The notes beneath the pieces were generated by a model. It was not told the origin of the DNA and ran no database searches. It worked only from the letters and a program-made list of their open reading frames with translations. Source: RGIG2206 sp045648425 (GTDB lineage: Bacteria > Bacillota > Clostridia > Oscillospirales > Acutalibacteraceae). Taken from it: 22,792 nucleotides of DNA. Positions 22,772-22,792 of the stretch are shown piece by piece. Every line of letters begins with the position of its first letter. Positions within the stretch are counted from its first letter, which is position 1. The stretch lies in the NCBI GenBank assembly GCA_045648425.1, contig JAZRNV010000141.1, positions 1-22,792 of the forward strand, in the 5' to 3' direction. The translations under genes were made by a program, and so were the position numbers.

Positions 22772-22792
22772 TCACTCTGTAATATCGGCCGA
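22772..22792 (-). CDS. Possible last six codons of a minus-strand gene entering the window
   Basis: Reading down from the window edge gives S-A-D-I-T-E then TGA, just ahead of a minus-strand terminator. Position supports it but the stretch is too short to identify. Confidence 0.35.
   Translation of the reverse strand, partial: SADITE

Overview
The window reads as a chromosome segment of a low- to mid-GC, endospore-forming Clostridia-type Firmicute, probably a gut Oscillospiraceae-like lineage. This is inferred from the sigma-A-type promoters (several with extended -10), strong AGGAGG ribosome binding sites, the TepA/FtsK(SpoIIIE) pairing, SpoIID-like and SpoVB-like proteins, rplM-rpsI, and intergenic palindromes of the kind scattered through gut Clostridia genomes. 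Species cannot be named from the sequence.

Layout. 1-546: 3' end of a CapA-family gene and its terminator. 580-4895: a promoter and a cell-envelope/chromosome operon, tepA-like ClpP-fold protease, uppP, ftsK/spoIIIE, ending in a terminator shared with a convergent FAD-dependent oxidoreductase (4902-6110, minus). 6178-10319: divergent run of a proline-rich protein, a SpoIID-fold protein with three peptidoglycan-binding modules, a smaller peptidoglycan-binding protein and a SpoVB/MurJ-type flippase, closely spaced and probably one sporulation or envelope operon. 10380-12563: sfsA (minus) diverging from a MATE transporter.

12568-16070: an operon with its own promoter and terminator. It encodes a membrane-anchored TIR-domain protein with a duplicated, probably extracellular, C-terminal region, a multi-pass membrane protein, and a DUF2156/GNAT-fold protein. 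This is the best candidate here for an undescribed signalling or defence system.

16046-19040: an accessory-looking stretch. It holds two families of palindromic intergenic repeat bracketed by a 10-bp direct repeat, a zinc-ribbon membrane protein, an AT-rich membrane protein flanked by two copies of one hairpin, a four-helix-bundle (S23/IVP) gene, and a striking array of 9-mer boxes alternating with mini-hairpins.

19041-22792: conserved rplM-rpsI operon (minus) with a palindrome over its -10, a divergent TtcA-like tRNA thiolation gene, and three tandem paralogous lipoproteins (minus). The last bases hold a terminator and probably the last codons of another minus-strand gene. No tRNA, rRNA, CRISPR array, transposase or phage gene was recognised.
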